From NCBI RefSeq assembly GCF_018257515.1, contig NZ_JAERJR010000011.1:44338-108337 (forward strand): DNA of 64,000 nt. Direction: 5' to 3'. The translations under genes were made by a program, and so were the position numbers. Source of the stretch: Tatumella sp. JGM118. GTDB taxonomy: Bacteria; Pseudomonadota; Gammaproteobacteria; Enterobacterales; Enterobacteriaceae. How positions within the stretch are numbered: position 1 is the stretch's first letter; each line of letters begins with the position of its first letter. The notes under the pieces are model-generated. The model searched no databases. It was given only the letters and a program-made list of their open reading frames with translations, and was not told where the DNA came from. Positions 9,988 through 21,399 of this stretch are shown one piece after another.

Positions 9988-11292
9988 ATGCAAGTTTCAG
10001 TTGAAACCACACAGGGCCTGGGCCGTCGCATTACCATCACAGTCGCTGCTGACAGCATTGAGACTGCGGTGAAGAAAGAACTGATTGATGTAGCGAAGAA
10101 AGTCCGCATCGATGGTTTCCGTAAAGGCAAAGTACCTGCCAACATCATCGAACAACGTTACGGTGCTTCCGTGCGTCAGGACGTGCTGGGCGAACTGATG
10201 TCCCGCAACTTTATTGATGCGATCATCAAAGAAAAAATTAATCCGGCGGGCGCACCTAAGTATGTCCCGGGTGAGTACAAAGCGGGTGAAGATTTCACTT
10301 ACGCGGTAGAGTTTGAAGTCTACCCGGAAATCGAACTGCAGGGTCTGGACGCTATCGAGGTTGAAAAACCTCAGGTAGAAGTGAAAGACGAAGATGTCGA
10401 TACCATGCTGGACACTCTGCGCAAGCAGCAGGCTGACTGGAAAGAAACCAGCGAAGCCGCGGCAGCTGAAGACCGTGTCACTATCGACTTCACAGGTTCG
10501 GTTGACGGTGAAGAGTTTGAAGGCGGAAAATCGTCTGACTTCGTACTGGCCATGGGCCAGGGTCGCATGATCCCTGGTTTCGAAGACGGCCTGGTCGGTC
10601 ACAAAGCCGGTGAAGAATTCACCATCGACGTTAAGTTCCCGGAAGATTACCACGCCGAGAACCTGAAAGGTAAAGACGCGAAGTTTGCGATTGTTCTGAA
10701 AAAAGTAGAACAGCGCGAACTGCCGGAATTCACCGAAGAGTTCGTGAAACGTTTCGGTGTGGCTGACGGATCGGTTGCCGGTCTGCGTACCGAAGTTCGT
10801 AAGAACATGGAACGTGAACTGAAAAATGCCGTACGTAACAACATCAAAACCCAGACTATCGATGGCCTGATCAAAGCCAATGACATCGATGTTCCGGCTG
10901 CGCTGATCGACAGCGAAATTGATGTTCTGCGTCGCCAGGCGGCACAGCGTTTTGGTGGTAACGAAGCGCAGGCGCTGGAATTACCGCGTGAACTGTTCGA
11001 AGAGCAGGCAAAACGTCGCGTTGTTGTTGGCTTACTGCTGGGCGAAGTTATCCGCACCAGCGAACTGAAAGCTGACGAAGAGCGTGTTAAAGGCCTGATC
11101 GAAGAAATGGCTTCAGCGTATGAAGATCCACAGGAAGTGATCGAGTTCTACGGCAAAAATAAAGAGCTGATGGACAACATGCGTAATGTTGCTCTGGAAG
11201 AGCAGGCGGTAGACGTTCTGCTGGAAAAAGCGAAAGTCACCGAAAAAGCGGCCAGCTTCCAGGACTTGATGAACCAGGCTCAGACAGCATAA
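9988..11292 (+). CDS. tig: Trigger factor, ribosome-bound chaperone and prolyl isomerase
   Basis: This is a 434-residue chaperone (E. coli 432) that binds nascent chains at the ribosome exit. Domains in order are: ribosome-binding N-terminal domain with the signature GFRKGKVP near residues 43-50; FKBP-type prolyl isomerase domain at about 150-245 ([19 protein letters not shown]); and a helical C-terminal chaperone domain. The RBS is GAGGTAACAAG before the ATG. It leads the conserved tig-clpP-clpX-lon cluster but has its own promoter and terminator. Confidence 0.98.
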   Translation: MQVSVETTQGLGRRITITVAADSIETAVKKELIDVAKKVRIDGFRKGKVPANIIEQRYGASVRQDVLGELMSRNFIDAIIKEKINPAGAPKYVPGEYKAGEDFTYAVEFEVYPEIELQGLDAIEVEKPQVEVKDEDVDTMLDTLRKQQADWKETSEAAAAEDRVTIDFTGSVDGEEFEGGKSSDFVLAMGQGRMIPGFEDGLVGHKAGEEFTIDVKFPEDYHAENLKGKDAKFAIVLKKVEQRELPEFTEEFVKRFGVADGSVAGLRTEVRKNMERELKNAVRNNIKTQTIDGLIKANDIDVPAALIDSEIDVLRRQAAQRFGGNEAQALELPRELFEEQAKRRVVVGLLLGEVIRTSELKADEERVKGLIEEMASAYEDPQEVIEFYGKNKELMDNMRNVALEEQAVDVLLEKAKVTEKAASFQDLMNQAQTA

Positions 11293-11316
11293 GTGGTGTC
11301 TGAAGTGTACTGAATG

Positions 11317-11350
11317 AAGCCCGTGAGCCAGATGGTCACGGGCTTTTTTA
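11317..11350 (+). terminator. tig terminator
   Basis: A 10-bp stem (11317-11326 with 11336-11345) is followed by a T run. Confidence 0.9.
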
Positions 11351-11468
11351 CTTATACAGCGAGCTTCCCGCAGGCAGGCATACTTTTTCTTTATATTTCC
11401 ATCATCTACTGGCAGATTATCGGCCAGACTCATGCATAATCTTCGCGAATCCTCAAAAGATTGTTATG

Positions 11469-11496
11469 CTTGAATTACTGGCAGTTATCCCCACAT
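11469..11496 (+). promoter_or_regulatory. Sigma32-type promoter of clpP
   Basis: CTTGAAT (11469-11475) and CCCCACAT (11489-11496) are separated by 13 bases. This matches the heat-shock consensus CTTGAAA, 13-14 bases, CCCCATNT. It lies about 140 bases before clpP, and clpP is a known sigma32 gene in E. coli. Confidence 0.8.
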
Positions 11497-11634
11497 ATGA
11501 GGGAGTGTGAGAAGAAACTGGCTGATTAACCGTCCTGACGTTGTCGGAAGGAGGCAGGCTTCGTGGGAATCGTAGCTTTCCTAACGTAAAATCGGTACAG
11601 AGTGTTACCAACGAACTTTATTCAGGAGACGGTT

Positions 11635-12258
11635 ATGTCATACAGTGGCGAACGTGAAATGACAGCATCACAGATGGCCCTGGTGCCAATGGTGGTTGAG
11701 CAGACCTCGCGCGGTGAGCGGTCATACGACATTTTTTCCCGCTTACTTAAAGAGCGAGTGATTTTCCTGACCGGCCAGGTGGAAGACCACATGGCTAACC
11801 TGATTGTGGCGCAGATGCTTTTTCTGGAAGCTGAAAATCCTGAGAAAGATATCTACCTGTACATCAACTCACCCGGGGGCGTGATCACCGCAGGGATGTC
11901 AATTTATGACACCATGCAGTTTATCAAGCCTGATGTGAGCACCATTTGTATGGGGCAGGCATGTTCAATGGGGGCATTCCTGTTGACGGCGGGGGCAGAA
12001 GGGAAACGTTTCTGTCTGCCAAATTCACGTGTCATGATCCACCAGCCGTTAGGCGGATTCCAGGGACAGGCATCGGACATCGAAATCCATGCCCGTGAAA
12101 TCCTGAAAGTGAAACAGCGCATGAATGAATTGATGGCGAAACATACCGGCAAACCGCTGGAACAGATCATTGATGATACAGAGCGTGACCGTTTCCTCTC
12201 AGCCTCAGAAGCGGTAGAGTATGGGCTGGTCGACTCAATTCTGACGCAACGTAAATAA
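11635..12258 (+). CDS. clpP: ClpP, ATP-dependent protease proteolytic subunit
   Basis: This is a 207-residue serine peptidase that forms two stacked heptamers and degrades proteins fed by ClpX or ClpA. The catalytic triad is Ser111, His136 and Asp185 in precursor numbering. I chose the ATG at 11635 (MSYSGERE) with AGGAG eight bases upstream. An in-frame start at 11602 adds 11 residues with no family support. The propeptide (about 14 residues) is expected to be removed by self-cleavage. Next is clpX, 125 bases downstream. Confidence 0.98.
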   Translation: MSYSGEREMTASQMALVPMVVEQTSRGERSYDIFSRLLKERVIFLTGQVEDHMANLIVAQMLFLEAENPEKDIYLYINSPGGVITAGMSIYDTMQFIKPDVSTICMGQACSMGAFLLTAGAEGKRFCLPNSRVMIHQPLGGFQGQASDIEIHAREILKVKQRMNELMAKHTGKPLEQIIDDTERDRFLSASEAVEYGLVDSILTQRK

Positions 12259-12383
12259 AACTTTTTGCTACACTGCACTCAATGTCAGACGTGCAGTCTG
12301 AAGTAGCCGGAAGTGTTTTGCCGGGTGTCGCTCGCCTGACCCTGGGTCCTGGCGGGCAGCCGAAACTATAAAGAGGTTAACTG

Positions 12384-13655
12384 ATGACAGAGAAGCGCAA
12401 AGACGGTTCAGGTAAGTTGCTGTACTGCTCTTTTTGCGGCAAGAGCCAGCATGAAGTGCGTAAACTGATTGCCGGACCGTCAGTGTATATCTGTGATGAA
12501 TGCGTCGATTTATGCAACGACATTATCCGCGAGGAAATCAAAGAAGTTGCACCGCATCGTGAACGTAGTGCCCTGCCTACGCCGCGCGAAATACGCGTTC
12601 ATCTCGATGATTACGTGATTGGCCAGGAAAAAGCCAAGAAAGTTCTGTCAGTAGCGGTATATAACCACTACAAGCGTCTGCGCAATGGTGATACCAGCAA
12701 TGGCGTTGAACTGGGCAAGAGTAACATTCTGCTGATTGGTCCGACCGGTAGCGGTAAAACCTTACTGGCCGAAACCCTGGCGCGTTTACTGGATGTGCCT
12801 TTCACCATGGCCGATGCCACCACCCTGACCGAAGCCGGTTATGTGGGTGAGGATGTGGAAAACATTATCCAGAAACTGCTGCAGAAATGTGATTATGATG
12901 TGCAGAAAGCACAACGCGGTATCGTCTACATCGACGAAATTGACAAAATTTCCCGTAAATCGGATAACCCGTCAATCACCCGTGATGTCTCCGGTGAAGG
13001 GGTTCAGCAGGCTTTACTGAAACTGATCGAAGGGACAGTCGCTGCCGTTCCGCCTCAGGGAGGACGTAAACATCCGCAGCAGGAATTTTTACAGGTCGAT
13101 ACCTCTAAAATCCTGTTTATCTGTGGCGGTGCGTTCGCCGGACTGGATAAAGTGATTGCTCAGCGTGTCGAAACCGGCTCCGGTATCGGGTTTGGCGCCA
13201 CGGTCAAAGATAAGTCTCAGAAAGCAACTGAAGGTGAATTACTGTCCCAGGTTGAACCTGAAGACTTAATTAAATTCGGTCTGATCCCTGAGTTTATCGG
13301 TCGTCTGCCGGTGGTTGCGACGCTGAATGAACTGAGTGAAGAAGCGCTGATCCAGATCCTGCGTGAGCCGAAAAATGCCCTGACCAAGCAGTATCAGGCA
13401 TTATTCAGCCTCGAGGGTGCAGAGCTTGAGTTCCGCGATGAAGCACTGACGGCGATTGCCAAAAAAGCCATGGCCCGTAAAACCGGTGCCCGTGGTCTGC
13501 GCTCAATCGTGGAAGCCGCTTTACTGGATACCATGTACGATTTACCGTCCATGGAAGGGATTGAAAAAGTCGTCATTGATGATTCAGTCATTGAAGGCAA
13601 ATCCGAACCTATGCTGATCTACAGCACGCAGGAAGCACAGGCTTCTGGCGAATAA
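12384..13655 (+). CDS. clpX: ClpX, AAA+ unfoldase of the ClpXP protease
   Basis: This is a 423-residue AAA+ ATPase (E. coli 424) that recognises tagged substrates such as SsrA-tagged proteins, unfolds them and passes them to ClpP. The N-terminal zinc-binding domain has Cys15, Cys18, Cys37 and Cys40. Walker A is GPTGSGKT at 119-126 and Walker B is IVYIDEID at 180-187. The ClpP-docking IGF loop is at 268-270, and the sensor II arginine region is in [10 protein letters not shown]. The ribosome site is AGAGG seven bases before the ATG. Confidence 0.98.
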   Translation: MTEKRKDGSGKLLYCSFCGKSQHEVRKLIAGPSVYICDECVDLCNDIIREEIKEVAPHRERSALPTPREIRVHLDDYVIGQEKAKKVLSVAVYNHYKRLRNGDTSNGVELGKSNILLIGPTGSGKTLLAETLARLLDVPFTMADATTLTEAGYVGEDVENIIQKLLQKCDYDVQKAQRGIVYIDEIDKISRKSDNPSITRDVSGEGVQQALLKLIEGTVAAVPPQGGRKHPQQEFLQVDTSKILFICGGAFAGLDKVIAQRVETGSGIGFGATVKDKSQKATEGELLSQVEPEDLIKFGLIPEFIGRLPVVATLNELSEEALIQILREPKNALTKQYQALFSLEGAELEFRDEALTAIAKKAMARKTGARGLRSIVEAALLDTMYDLPSMEGIEKVVIDDSVIEGKSEPMLIYSTQEAQASGE

Positions 13656-13685
13656 TTCAGCAATTCCGGCAGTCCGGTAACGAAT

Positions 13686-13717
13686 GAAAGGGGAAAATTG
13701 CTTCCCCTTTCATTTTT
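13686..13717 (+). terminator. clpX terminator
   Basis: A 10-bp stem (13686-13695 with 13702-13711) has a 6-nt loop and is followed by five T residues. Confidence 0.88.
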
Positions 13718-13732
13718 CTCGCATTTATGACA

Positions 13733-13760
13733 TTGAATGTCGTGTCAACATCCCCATATA
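13733..13760 (+). promoter_or_regulatory. Sigma32-type promoter of lon
   Basis: TTGAA (13733-13737) and CCCCATAT (13752-13759) are separated by 14 bases. The segment resembles the E. coli lon heat-shock promoter and lies about 90 bases before lon. Confidence 0.78.
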
Positions 13761-13848
13761 CTCAATTATCTTTGGGCCTTTAGCACCCTGGTCAGACGAA
13801 TGGGGTGGCAGCCTGTTACCTGGCGGAAATTAACTAAGAGAGAGCTCT

Positions 13849-16200
13849 ATGACTTCTGAGCGTTCCGAACGCATTGAAATCCCCGTATTGCCATTACGCG
13901 ATGTGGTGGTTTATCCGCACATGGTTATTCCGTTGTTTGTTGGGCGCGAGAAATCGATACGCTGTCTGGAAGCAGCGATGGACAACGATAAAAAGATCCT
14001 GCTGGTGGCTCAGAAAGAAGCCTCGACAGATGAACCCGGCGTCGGTGATCTTTTTTCAGTCGGTACTGTTGCTTCTGTCCTGCAAATGCTGAAACTTCCT
14101 GATGGTACGGTCAAGGTACTGGTTGAAGGGTTACAGCGTGCACATATCGACACCCTCGCCGATGACGGTGACCATTTTGTAGCCCGTGCAGACTATCTGG
14201 CGTCTGCAGAGATTGAAGAACGTGAGCAGGAAGTCCTGGTCCGTACCGCAGTCAATCAGTTTGAAGGCTACATAAAACTGAATAAGAAGATCCCACCGGA
14301 AGTGCTGACATCGCTGAACAATATCGATGATGCGGCGCGTCTGGCGGATACCATTGCAGCGCATATGCCGCTGAAACTGGCAGATAAACAGTCTGTGCTT
14401 GAGATGACTGACATCACAGAGCGCCTCGAATACCTGATGGCGATGATGGAGTCTGAAATTGACCTGCTGCAGGTCGAAAAACGCATCCGTAACCGCGTCA
14501 AGAAACAGATGGAAAAAAGCCAGCGCGAGTACTATCTGAACGAGCAGATGAAGGCGATTCAGAAAGAACTCGGCGAGATGGACGACGCTCCTGACGAATT
14601 TGAAGCACTGCAGCGTAAAATTGATGCGGCCAGAATGCCGAAAGAGGCAAAAGAAAAAACCGAAGCTGAGCTGCAGAAACTGAAAATGATGTCACCGATG
14701 TCTGCAGAAGCGACAGTGGTGCGTGGTTATATCGACTGGATGGTTCAGGTGCCCTGGACCGGCCGAAGCAAGGTCAAAAAAGACCTGCGTAAGGCGCAGG
14801 AGACGCTGGATACCGACCACTACGGTCTTGAGCGTGTGAAGGATCGTATCCTTGAGTATTTAGCGGTCCAGAGCCGTGTGAATAAAATCAAGGGGCCTAT
14901 CCTCTGTCTGGTAGGGCCTCCGGGGGTCGGTAAGACCTCACTGGGACAGTCCATTGCTAAAGCGACCGGTCGTAAATATGTGCGTATGGCACTGGGCGGC
15001 GTTCGTGATGAAGCAGAAATCCGTGGACACCGCCGGACGTACATTGGCTCAATGCCTGGCAAACTCATCCAGAAAATGGCGAAAGTCGGGGTGAAAAACC
15101 CGCTGTTCCTGCTGGATGAAATTGACAAAATGTCGTCTGATATGCGTGGCGACCCGGCCTCTGCGTTGCTGGAAGTGCTGGACCCGGAACAGAATATCGC
15201 CTTTAACGATCACTACCTGGAAGTGGATTATGACCTGTCCGACGTGATGTTTGTCGCGACCTCAAACTCCATGAACATCCCGGCACCGCTGCTGGACCGT
15301 ATGGAAGTGATCCGTCTGTCCGGTTATACCGAAGACGAAAAGCTGAATATTGCTAAGCGTCACCTGTTACCGAAACAGATTGAGCGTAATGCACTGAAGC
15401 CGAAAGAAATTACGGTGGAAGACAGTGCGCTGATGGGCATCATCCGCTATTACACCCGTGAAGCCGGTGTGCGTAGCCTGGAACGTGAGCTGTCTAAACT
15501 GTGTCGTAAAGCAGTGAAAGCATTGTTACTGGATAAAAACCAGAAACACATCACCATCAACAGCGAAAACCTGAAGGATTTCCTCGGGGTACAACGCTTT
15601 GATTACGGACGTGCCGACGAAGAAAACCGTATCGGTCAGGTCACCGGTCTGGCATGGACCGAAGTCGGCGGGGATCTGCTGACCATCGAAACGGCCAGTG
15701 TGCCGGGTAAAGGTAAACTGACCTATACCGGTTCTCTGGGCGAGGTGATGCAGGAATCTATCCAGGCGGCGCTGACCGTTGTCCGTGCCCGGGCCGATTC
15801 TCTGGGGATCAGCAGTGACTTCTACGAGAAAAGGGACATTCACGTCCACGTTCCGGAAGGTGCAACCCCGAAAGATGGCCCGAGTGCAGGTATTGCCATG
15901 TGTACCGCGCTGGTCTCCAGCCTGACAGGGAACCCGGTGCGTGCCGATGTGGCGATGACCGGAGAAATTACGCTGCGGGGTCAGGTATTACCTATCGGTG
16001 GCCTGAAGGAAAAACTGCTGGCAGCGCATCGCGGTGGTATCAAAACCGTCCTGATCCCTGATGAAAACAAGCGAGACCTGGAAGAGATCCCGGATAACGT
16101 GATCGCCGACCTGAAAATTCATCCGGTTAAACGTATCGAAGAAGTGCTGAGCCTGGCGCTGGAACGTGCGCCAGAAGGCTTTGAAGTCGTCAGTCATTAG
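13849..16200 (+). CDS. lon: Lon, ATP-dependent protease La
   Basis: This 783-residue AAA+ serine protease degrades misfolded and regulatory proteins in the cytosol. The N-terminal substrate domain spans about 1-300 with a coiled-coil region near 200-260. Walker A GPPGVGKT is near 356-363 and Walker B FLLDEIDK near 420. The C-terminal protease domain has the catalytic dyad Ser679 ([11 protein letters not shown]) and Lys722 ([10 protein letters not shown]). It is one residue shorter than E. coli Lon; the last few residues differ (EVVSH). Confidence 0.99.
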   Translation: MTSERSERIEIPVLPLRDVVVYPHMVIPLFVGREKSIRCLEAAMDNDKKILLVAQKEASTDEPGVGDLFSVGTVASVLQMLKLPDGTVKVLVEGLQRAHIDTLADDGDHFVARADYLASAEIEEREQEVLVRTAVNQFEGYIKLNKKIPPEVLTSLNNIDDAARLADTIAAHMPLKLADKQSVLEMTDITERLEYLMAMMESEIDLLQVEKRIRNRVKKQMEKSQREYYLNEQMKAIQKELGEMDDAPDEFEALQRKIDAARMPKEAKEKTEAELQKLKMMSPMSAEATVVRGYIDWMVQVPWTGRSKVKKDLRKAQETLDTDHYGLERVKDRILEYLAVQSRVNKIKGPILCLVGPPGVGKTSLGQSIAKATGRKYVRMALGGVRDEAEIRGHRRTYIGSMPGKLIQKMAKVGVKNPLFLLDEIDKMSSDMRGDPASALLEVLDPEQNIAFNDHYLEVDYDLSDVMFVATSNSMNIPAPLLDRMEVIRLSGYTEDEKLNIAKRHLLPKQIERNALKPKEITVEDSALMGIIRYYTREAGVRSLERELSKLCRKAVKALLLDKNQKHITINSENLKDFLGVQRFDYGRADEENRIGQVTGLAWTEVGGDLLTIETASVPGKGKLTYTGSLGEVMQESIQAALTVVRARADSLGISSDFYEKRDIHVHVPEGATPKDGPSAGIAMCTALVSSLTGNPVRADVAMTGEITLRGQVLPIGGLKEKLLAAHRGGIKTVLIPDENKRDLEEIPDNVIADLKIHPVKRIEEVLSLALERAPEGFEVVSH

Positions 16201-16224
16201 TACGGCTGACGGGGTTCGCTGAGG

Positions 16225-16257
16225 GCTGAAGATCGCCGGATGACGGCGATCTTCAGC
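16225..16257 (+). terminator. Strong hairpin after lon
   Basis: A perfect 14-bp inverted repeat (16225-16238 with 16244-16257) has a 5-nt loop, 24 bases after the lon stop. It lacks a T run, so it is a candidate 3' stabiliser, a weak terminator or a Rho-assisted end rather than a classic terminator. Confidence 0.55.
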
Positions 16258-16398
16258 GAATTCCGGTCCGTAAAGGCCGGAAATGAAGATTCGGACTGAA
16301 TACCGTTGTATCGGGCTGAGATGCTTGCTATAACAAGGCTGTTCTTTACCGGGGCAGTAGCCTGGCGGTGAAGTGAAAAATTAAAAGGGGATGATAGA

Positions 16399-16671
16399 GT
16401 GAATAAATCACAATTGATCGACAAAATTGCTGCAAATGCGGATATCTCCAAGGCAGCGGCTGGACGTGTATTAGATGCCTTTATGGGTGCAGTCACCGAT
16501 TCACTGAAAGACGGTGATGAAGTTGCTCTGGTCGGTTTCGGGACGTTCTCTGTCCGTGAAAGAGCTGAGCGTACCGGACGTAACCCTCAGACCGGGAAAG
16601 AAATCACTATCCCGGCCGGTAAAGTCCCGGGCTTCCGTGCAGGTAAAGCGCTGAAAGACTCTGTTAATTAA
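16399..16671 (+). CDS. hupB: HU-beta, DNA-binding nucleoid protein
   Basis: This is a 90-residue histone-like DNA-binding protein, identical in length to E. coli HU-beta. It forms a heterodimer with HU-alpha (hupA, outside this window), bends and compacts DNA and affects replication and transcription. The signature [21 protein letters not shown] covers the flexible DNA-binding arm, with the intercalating proline in RNPQTG. The start is GTG at 16399 after AAAGGGG. It lies between lon and ppiD, as in E. coli. Confidence 0.98.
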   Translation: MNKSQLIDKIAANADISKAAAGRVLDAFMGAVTDSLKDGDEVALVGFGTFSVRERAERTGRNPQTGKEITIPAGKVPGFRAGKALKDSVN

Positions 16672-16742
16672 TAAATTTTAGCAACATGAAAGGAATTTCT
16701 TTCATGCATTGAGGACTGTGCAGACGTTCTCATGTAACATAC

Positions 16743-16772
16743 AGGCACATCATGGTGATGTGCCTTTTTTTT
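16743..16772 (+). terminator. hupB terminator
   Basis: A 10-bp stem (16743-16752 with 16756-16765) runs into eight T residues. Confidence 0.92.
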
Positions 16773-16916
16773 ATGCCGGATACCGGTAAAATCAGATCCG
16801 GCGGCTGCATCACCAGAAAACGATGAAAAACTGCTGACACCTCGGTCGGCTGGTTTTTGAGTTGAACGGCGACGGTAAAGCGTCATATTTACACTACAGC
16901 GGAGTGTTGCCATACC

Positions 16917-18785
16917 ATGATGGACAATTTACGCACGGCCTCTAGCCACATCGTGCTGAAGATTATACTGGGACTGATCATTGTTTCATTCGTGCTGACC
17001 GGCGTGGGTAACTATTTGATTGGTGGTAATAGCGATTACGCTGCAAAAGTTAATGGCACGACGATTAGCAGGGCAGAGCTTGAAAATGCGTTCAACAATG
17101 AGCGTAGCCGCGAGCAGCAACAGCTGGGGGCGCAATTCTCTCAACTGGCCGCTAACCCGCAATTTATGCAGCAGATGCGTCAGCAGGCAATGTCTGACCT
17201 GATCGATCAGACGCTGATGCAACAGTATGTCAAGTCATTGAATCTTGATGTCAGTGACGCGCAGATCAAAGAAGCTATCTTTGCTCAGAAAGCGTTCCAG
17301 ACTGACGGCCGGTTTGATAATGCCCGTTTTAATGGTCTGATTAACAACATGGGGTATACCGCGGATCAGTACGCCGCTGCGCTGCGTAAAAGCCTGGTAA
17401 CCAGTCAGATTGTCAATGCGGTGACCAACACCGACTTTGTGCTGAAGAATGAAAGCAGCCAGTTAGTCAGCCTGATAGCGCAGACCCGCAGCGTCCGCGA
17501 AGCGGCGTTCAATACGGATGCACTGGCGGCGAAACAGACGGCCTCTGATGATGAAATCAGCAGCTATTATCAGCAGCATAAAGACAGCTTTATGACTCCG
17601 GAACAATTCCGCGTCAGCTATATTGAACTGGATGCTTCGGCACTGCAAAAAACGCCGACTCAGCAACAGGTTCAGGCATGGTATGACAGCCATAAGAGCG
17701 ACTATACCCAGCAACAACAGACCCGTTTCAGTGTCATCCAGGTGAAAACCGGGGCCGAGGCTCAGGCTATTCTGGCACAACTGAAGCAGGGGGCAGATTT
17801 TGCGACCCTCGCGAAAGAAAAGTCTGTCGATGCCATTTCTGCTCGTAAAGGCGGAGATATGGGCTGGCTGGAACAGGACACTCTGCCGGATGAGCTGAAA
17901 AATGCCGGCCTGACGCAAAAAGGTCAGTTGTCGGGCGTGATCAAAAGTTCGGTCGGTTACCTGATTGCCCGTCTGGATGATATTCATCCGCAGCAGGTTC
18001 AGCCACTGTCTGCGGTTTATAACACCGTAGCGCAGCAGGCCGCACAGGATGCGGCGGTCAGCGAGTTCTATAAGTTACAGCAGAAAGTGAGTGATGCCGC
18101 GAGCAATAACAATACCTCACTGGCCGGTGCAGAAAGCGCAGCCGGGGTGAAATCTGTTGAAACTGACTGGTTCAGCCGTGACTCAGTGCCGGCGGCACTG
18201 AACTTTGATCCGGTGAAGCAGGTACTGTTCGGCGGTACGCTGCTCGGCAGCAACGGTTCTGTGGGCAGCAACTCTGACATTATCAGTGTCGATGGCGACA
18301 GAGCTTTCGTGGTCCGTATTTCAGAGCACAAACCTGAAGCGGTGAAACCGCTGGATCAGGTGAAGGCTCAGATTGCCGACCGTATTAAGCATGATAAAGC
18401 GATGCAGCTGGCCCGCACACAGGCCGCGTCGGTTATCGATGAACTGAAAGCCGGTAAAACCACCGCCTTTGATGCTGCCGGACTGAAATTCGGCGAAGCT
18501 GAGACGCTGAGCCGTAATAGCCAGAGTTCGCTGACGTCCACAGCCTTTGCATTGCCGGAGCCGGCAGCAGGTAAATCCTCTTACGGCATCAGTGAGGATA
18601 TGCTGGGGAATGTGGTTATCCTGTCTCTGGATAAAGTGATCCCCGGGACTTTACCGGCAGCGCAGGTCACTCAACTGGTTAACGGTGTGAGCCAGAATAA
18701 TGCGCAGCTGGTCTTTGCCGCGCTGTTACAGAACCTGCGTCATGATGCGAAAATTAAGATCGGTGCGGCGGCACAATCCGAGTAA
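16917..18785 (+). CDS. ppiD: PpiD, periplasmic folding chaperone anchored in the inner membrane
   Basis: This is a 622-residue protein (E. coli 623) with one N-terminal membrane helix at about 14-36 and a large periplasmic part of the SurA type. A parvulin-like domain lies at about 225-360 (PEQFRVSYIELD onwards, with SARKGGDMGWLEQDTLP). PpiD works near the Sec translocon on newly exported proteins; its isomerase domain is reported to be inactive in E. coli. Two ATG codons stand in a row at the start, as in E. coli (MMDNLRTASS). Confidence 0.97.
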   Translation: MMDNLRTASSHIVLKIILGLIIVSFVLTGVGNYLIGGNSDYAAKVNGTTISRAELENAFNNERSREQQQLGAQFSQLAANPQFMQQMRQQAMSDLIDQTLMQQYVKSLNLDVSDAQIKEAIFAQKAFQTDGRFDNARFNGLINNMGYTADQYAAALRKSLVTSQIVNAVTNTDFVLKNESSQLVSLIAQTRSVREAAFNTDALAAKQTASDDEISSYYQQHKDSFMTPEQFRVSYIELDASALQKTPTQQQVQAWYDSHKSDYTQQQQTRFSVIQVKTGAEAQAILAQLKQGADFATLAKEKSVDAISARKGGDMGWLEQDTLPDELKNAGLTQKGQLSGVIKSSVGYLIARLDDIHPQQVQPLSAVYNTVAQQAAQDAAVSEFYKLQQKVSDAASNNNTSLAGAESAAGVKSVETDWFSRDSVPAALNFDPVKQVLFGGTLLGSNGSVGSNSDIISVDGDRAFVVRISEHKPEAVKPLDQVKAQIADRIKHDKAMQLARTQAASVIDELKAGKTTAFDAAGLKFGEAETLSRNSQSSLTSTAFALPEPAAGKSSYGISEDMLGNVVILSLDKVIPGTLPAAQVTQLVNGVSQNNAQLVFAALLQNLRHDAKIKIGAAAQSE

Positions 18786-18789
18786 CTGA

Positions 18790-19260
<471 letters not shown>

Positions 19261-19470
19261 CCCGGGCGTGCTTTGCCGCGTGACCGGTTTGCGGCTCAGC
19301 CAGGGGCAAAGAGACGGCAGCACAGACCAGAGACGGGAAAACCGCAGGAGTACAGCGCAGCAGGGGGGCACAGCATACCGAACGACTGCAGATGAGTCAG
19401 CTGCGTCCGTAGCGGGGAGTCTGAAAGTACAGGGGCAGCTCTGAATGTGCTCCCCTGTGCATCAGAACGG
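19261..19470. other. Gap between ybaV and queC, fadM missing
   Basis: In E. coli the thioesterase gene fadM sits between ybaV and queC. Here only 210 bases remain and I see no frame resembling it. The segment holds no clear terminator or promoter. Confidence 0.6.
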
Positions 19471-20166
19471 CTATTGCAGACCGGTTTTTTGCTTCATCGC
19501 ATCCATCACGGCATGCGGGTTTTGCTGGTAATCGTCCAGCCCTCTGGCCCTGAGGTGACAGGCCGCACATTCACCGCAGCCATCGCCCTGGATACCGTTA
19601 TAACAGGTCAGTGTCGCAGTACGCACCAGCGGCAATTGTTTCCAGTAATCGGCCAGGGCCCAGGTTTCTGCCTTATTCAGCCACATCAGGGGCGTTTCGA
19701 AACGCACATTACGGGCCATACCCAGTTCAACGGCATGGTTCAGTGCTTTGACGAAATCGTTTCTGCAGTCCGGATAGCCGGAGAAGTCGGTTTCACACAC
19801 CCCGGTGATGACGGCCTCTGCATTCACCTGATAGGCATAAATGGACGCGAGGGTCAGAAACAGAATATTCCTGCCTGGTACGAAGGTACTCGGCAGTCCA
19901 TTGCTGTCCGGGGTATAGGCAGGCACCGGAATATTGTCTCTGGTCAGACTACTGATGGCCAGTTCGTTGAGCAACGTGACATCCAGCACTTTGTGGGCAC
20001 AGGCGCCCAGTTGCTGACTGAGCTGGCGGGCAACATCAATCTCCTGACGATGGCGTTGACCATAATCAAAAGTGACGCAATGTACCTCATCATACTGATT
20101 CAGGGCCTGAATCAGGCAGGTGGTGGAATCCTGCCCGCCACTAAAAACTACTACAGCGCTTTTCAT
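19471..20166 (-). CDS. queC: QueC, 7-cyano-7-deazaguanine synthase
   Basis: This is a 231-residue ATP-dependent enzyme that converts 7-carboxy-7-deazaguanine to preQ0, in the queuosine tRNA modification pathway. The PP-loop SGGQDSTT is at residues 9-16. The zinc site is near the C-terminus, with Cys residues in [20 protein letters not shown] chose the ATG at 20164-20166 ([11 protein letters not shown]), which gives exactly the E. coli length. A TTG six codons upstream would add residues without family support. Confidence 0.96.
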   Translation of the reverse strand: MKSAVVVFSGGQDSTTCLIQALNQYDEVHCVTFDYGQRHRQEIDVARQLSQQLGACAHKVLDVTLLNELAISSLTRDNIPVPAYTPDSNGLPSTFVPGRNILFLTLASIYAYQVNAEAVITGVCETDFSGYPDCRNDFVKALNHAVELGMARNVRFETPLMWLNKAETWALADYWKQLPLVRTATLTCYNGIQGDGCGECAACHLRARGLDDYQQNPHAVMDAMKQKTGLQ

Positions 20167-20249
20167 TATCAATATTCCCGTCAAAAATACCGGCCTATGT
20201 TACCGCCTGACGGGCAAAAGAACAAAACTGGCGGCACAGAAGGGTGTTT

Positions 20250-21287
20250 TTAGCAGGGGAGTTGTGACTGAAACCCGCTGATATCCCCGATATTTTCTGC
20301 GACCCATGCCGGGTTGTAATAGGTATCCGGGTAGCGCTCGCCGCTGTCGCAGATTAATGTCACCAGCGAGCCACACTCACCGTTGGCTTTCATTTTTTCC
20401 GCCACATGTAACAACCCGATGAAATTAGTGCCGGTCGAGGGGCCTACGCGACGACCGAGAATTTTTTCCAGCGCGTACATCCCGGCCAGCGATGCACCGT
20501 CAGGAACTTTTAGCATCTCATCGATGACATCCGGCAGGAAAGATGGCTCGACCCGTGGGCGACCGATACCCTCAATCCTGCTGCCCGCTGAGTGGGTCAG
20601 TCCGGGATCCCGGTGTTTCCAGTAATCATAAAAGACGGAGTTTTCCGGATCGGTCACCAGAAGGCGGGTAGGGGCACCGCGATAGCGGATGTAACGACCG
20701 AGCGTAGCGGAAGTCCCTCCGGTACCGGCACTCATTACCAGAGTATGTGGCACCGGGTAGGGTTCATCCTGCATCTGACGAAAAATACTTTCGGCAATAT
20801 TATTATTGCTGCGCCAGTCGGTGGCCCGCTCTGCGTAGGTGAACTGATCCATATAATGCCCCTGTTGTTCGCGGGCCAGCTGTGCAGACTGCTGATAGAT
20901 TTCAGACGAGGTTGCCACGAAGTGACACTGACCGCCATAGAACCTGATCTGTTCTGTTTTACGCCGGGCTGTACTGGCGGGCATCACAGCGATAAAGGGT
21001 AACCCCAGCAGACGGGAAAAATAGGCTTCAGAAACGGCTGTACTCCCGGAAGAAGCTTCGATGACCGGGGTATGCTGATTGATCCAGCCATTGCTCAGGC
21101 CATAGAGGAAGAGGGAACGTGCCAGCCGGTGCTTCAGACTACCACTGGGATGGGTGCTCTCATCTTTCAGGTAGAAATGAATTCCCGGATACTCTTTCAG
21201 GCTAAAGCGGATCAGGTGTGTATCGGCAGAGCGCCGGAAGTCAGCATTAAGTTCGTTAACAGCATCGCGTACCCAGGTATCAGCCAT
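20250..21287 (-). CDS. ccdA: PLP-dependent cysteine synthase-fold enzyme, probable cysteine desulfidase
   Basis: This is a 345-residue fold-type II PLP enzyme. The likely PLP lysine is Lys52 (HPSGSLKHR), the substrate loop is SSGSTAVS near 80-87, and the phosphate-binding loop is GTGGTSAT at 188-195. It is related to cysteine synthase but divergent. From memory, Pantoea ananatis has a gene of this type called ccdA, which degrades cysteine and is controlled by the adjacent Lrp-type regulator. The same divergent arrangement is seen here, so cysteine desulfidation to pyruvate, ammonia and sulfide is my inference. It replaces ybaE-cof of E. coli. The ribosome site GGAGA stands before the ATG. The symbol is tentative. 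Confidence 0.78.
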   Translation of the reverse strand: MADTWVRDAVNELNADFRRSADTHLIRFSLKEYPGIHFYLKDESTHPSGSLKHRLARSLFLYGLSNGWINQHTPVIEASSGSTAVSEAYFSRLLGLPFIAVMPASTARRKTEQIRFYGGQCHFVATSSEIYQQSAQLAREQQGHYMDQFTYAERATDWRSNNNIAESIFRQMQDEPYPVPHTLVMSAGTGGTSATLGRYIRYRGAPTRLLVTDPENSVFYDYWKHRDPGLTHSAGSRIEGIGRPRVEPSFLPDVIDEMLKVPDGASLAGMYALEKILGRRVGPSTGTNFIGLLHVAEKMKANGECGSLVTLICDSGERYPDTYYNPAWVAENIGDISGFQSQLPC

Positions 21288-21399
21288 GGTTTTATCTCCG
21301 GAAATAAAAAAATAGCATAAAGCACCCTGCGGAAAAAAAGGTCACTAAATACGGTTTAAAATGGCAGAATAAGAGAAAGATATTCTCCATGGGGGCGTT

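Noticed and set aside
9997..10653. 218-codon ORF opposite tig
   Set aside because: Antisense shadow of tig, Phe-rich in the usual way.
11944..11970. Cys110 before the ClpP active-site Ser111 instead of Ala
   Set aside because: As I recall, the same Cys-Ser-Met-Gly is common in ClpP of other gamma-proteobacteria, so it is not unusual.
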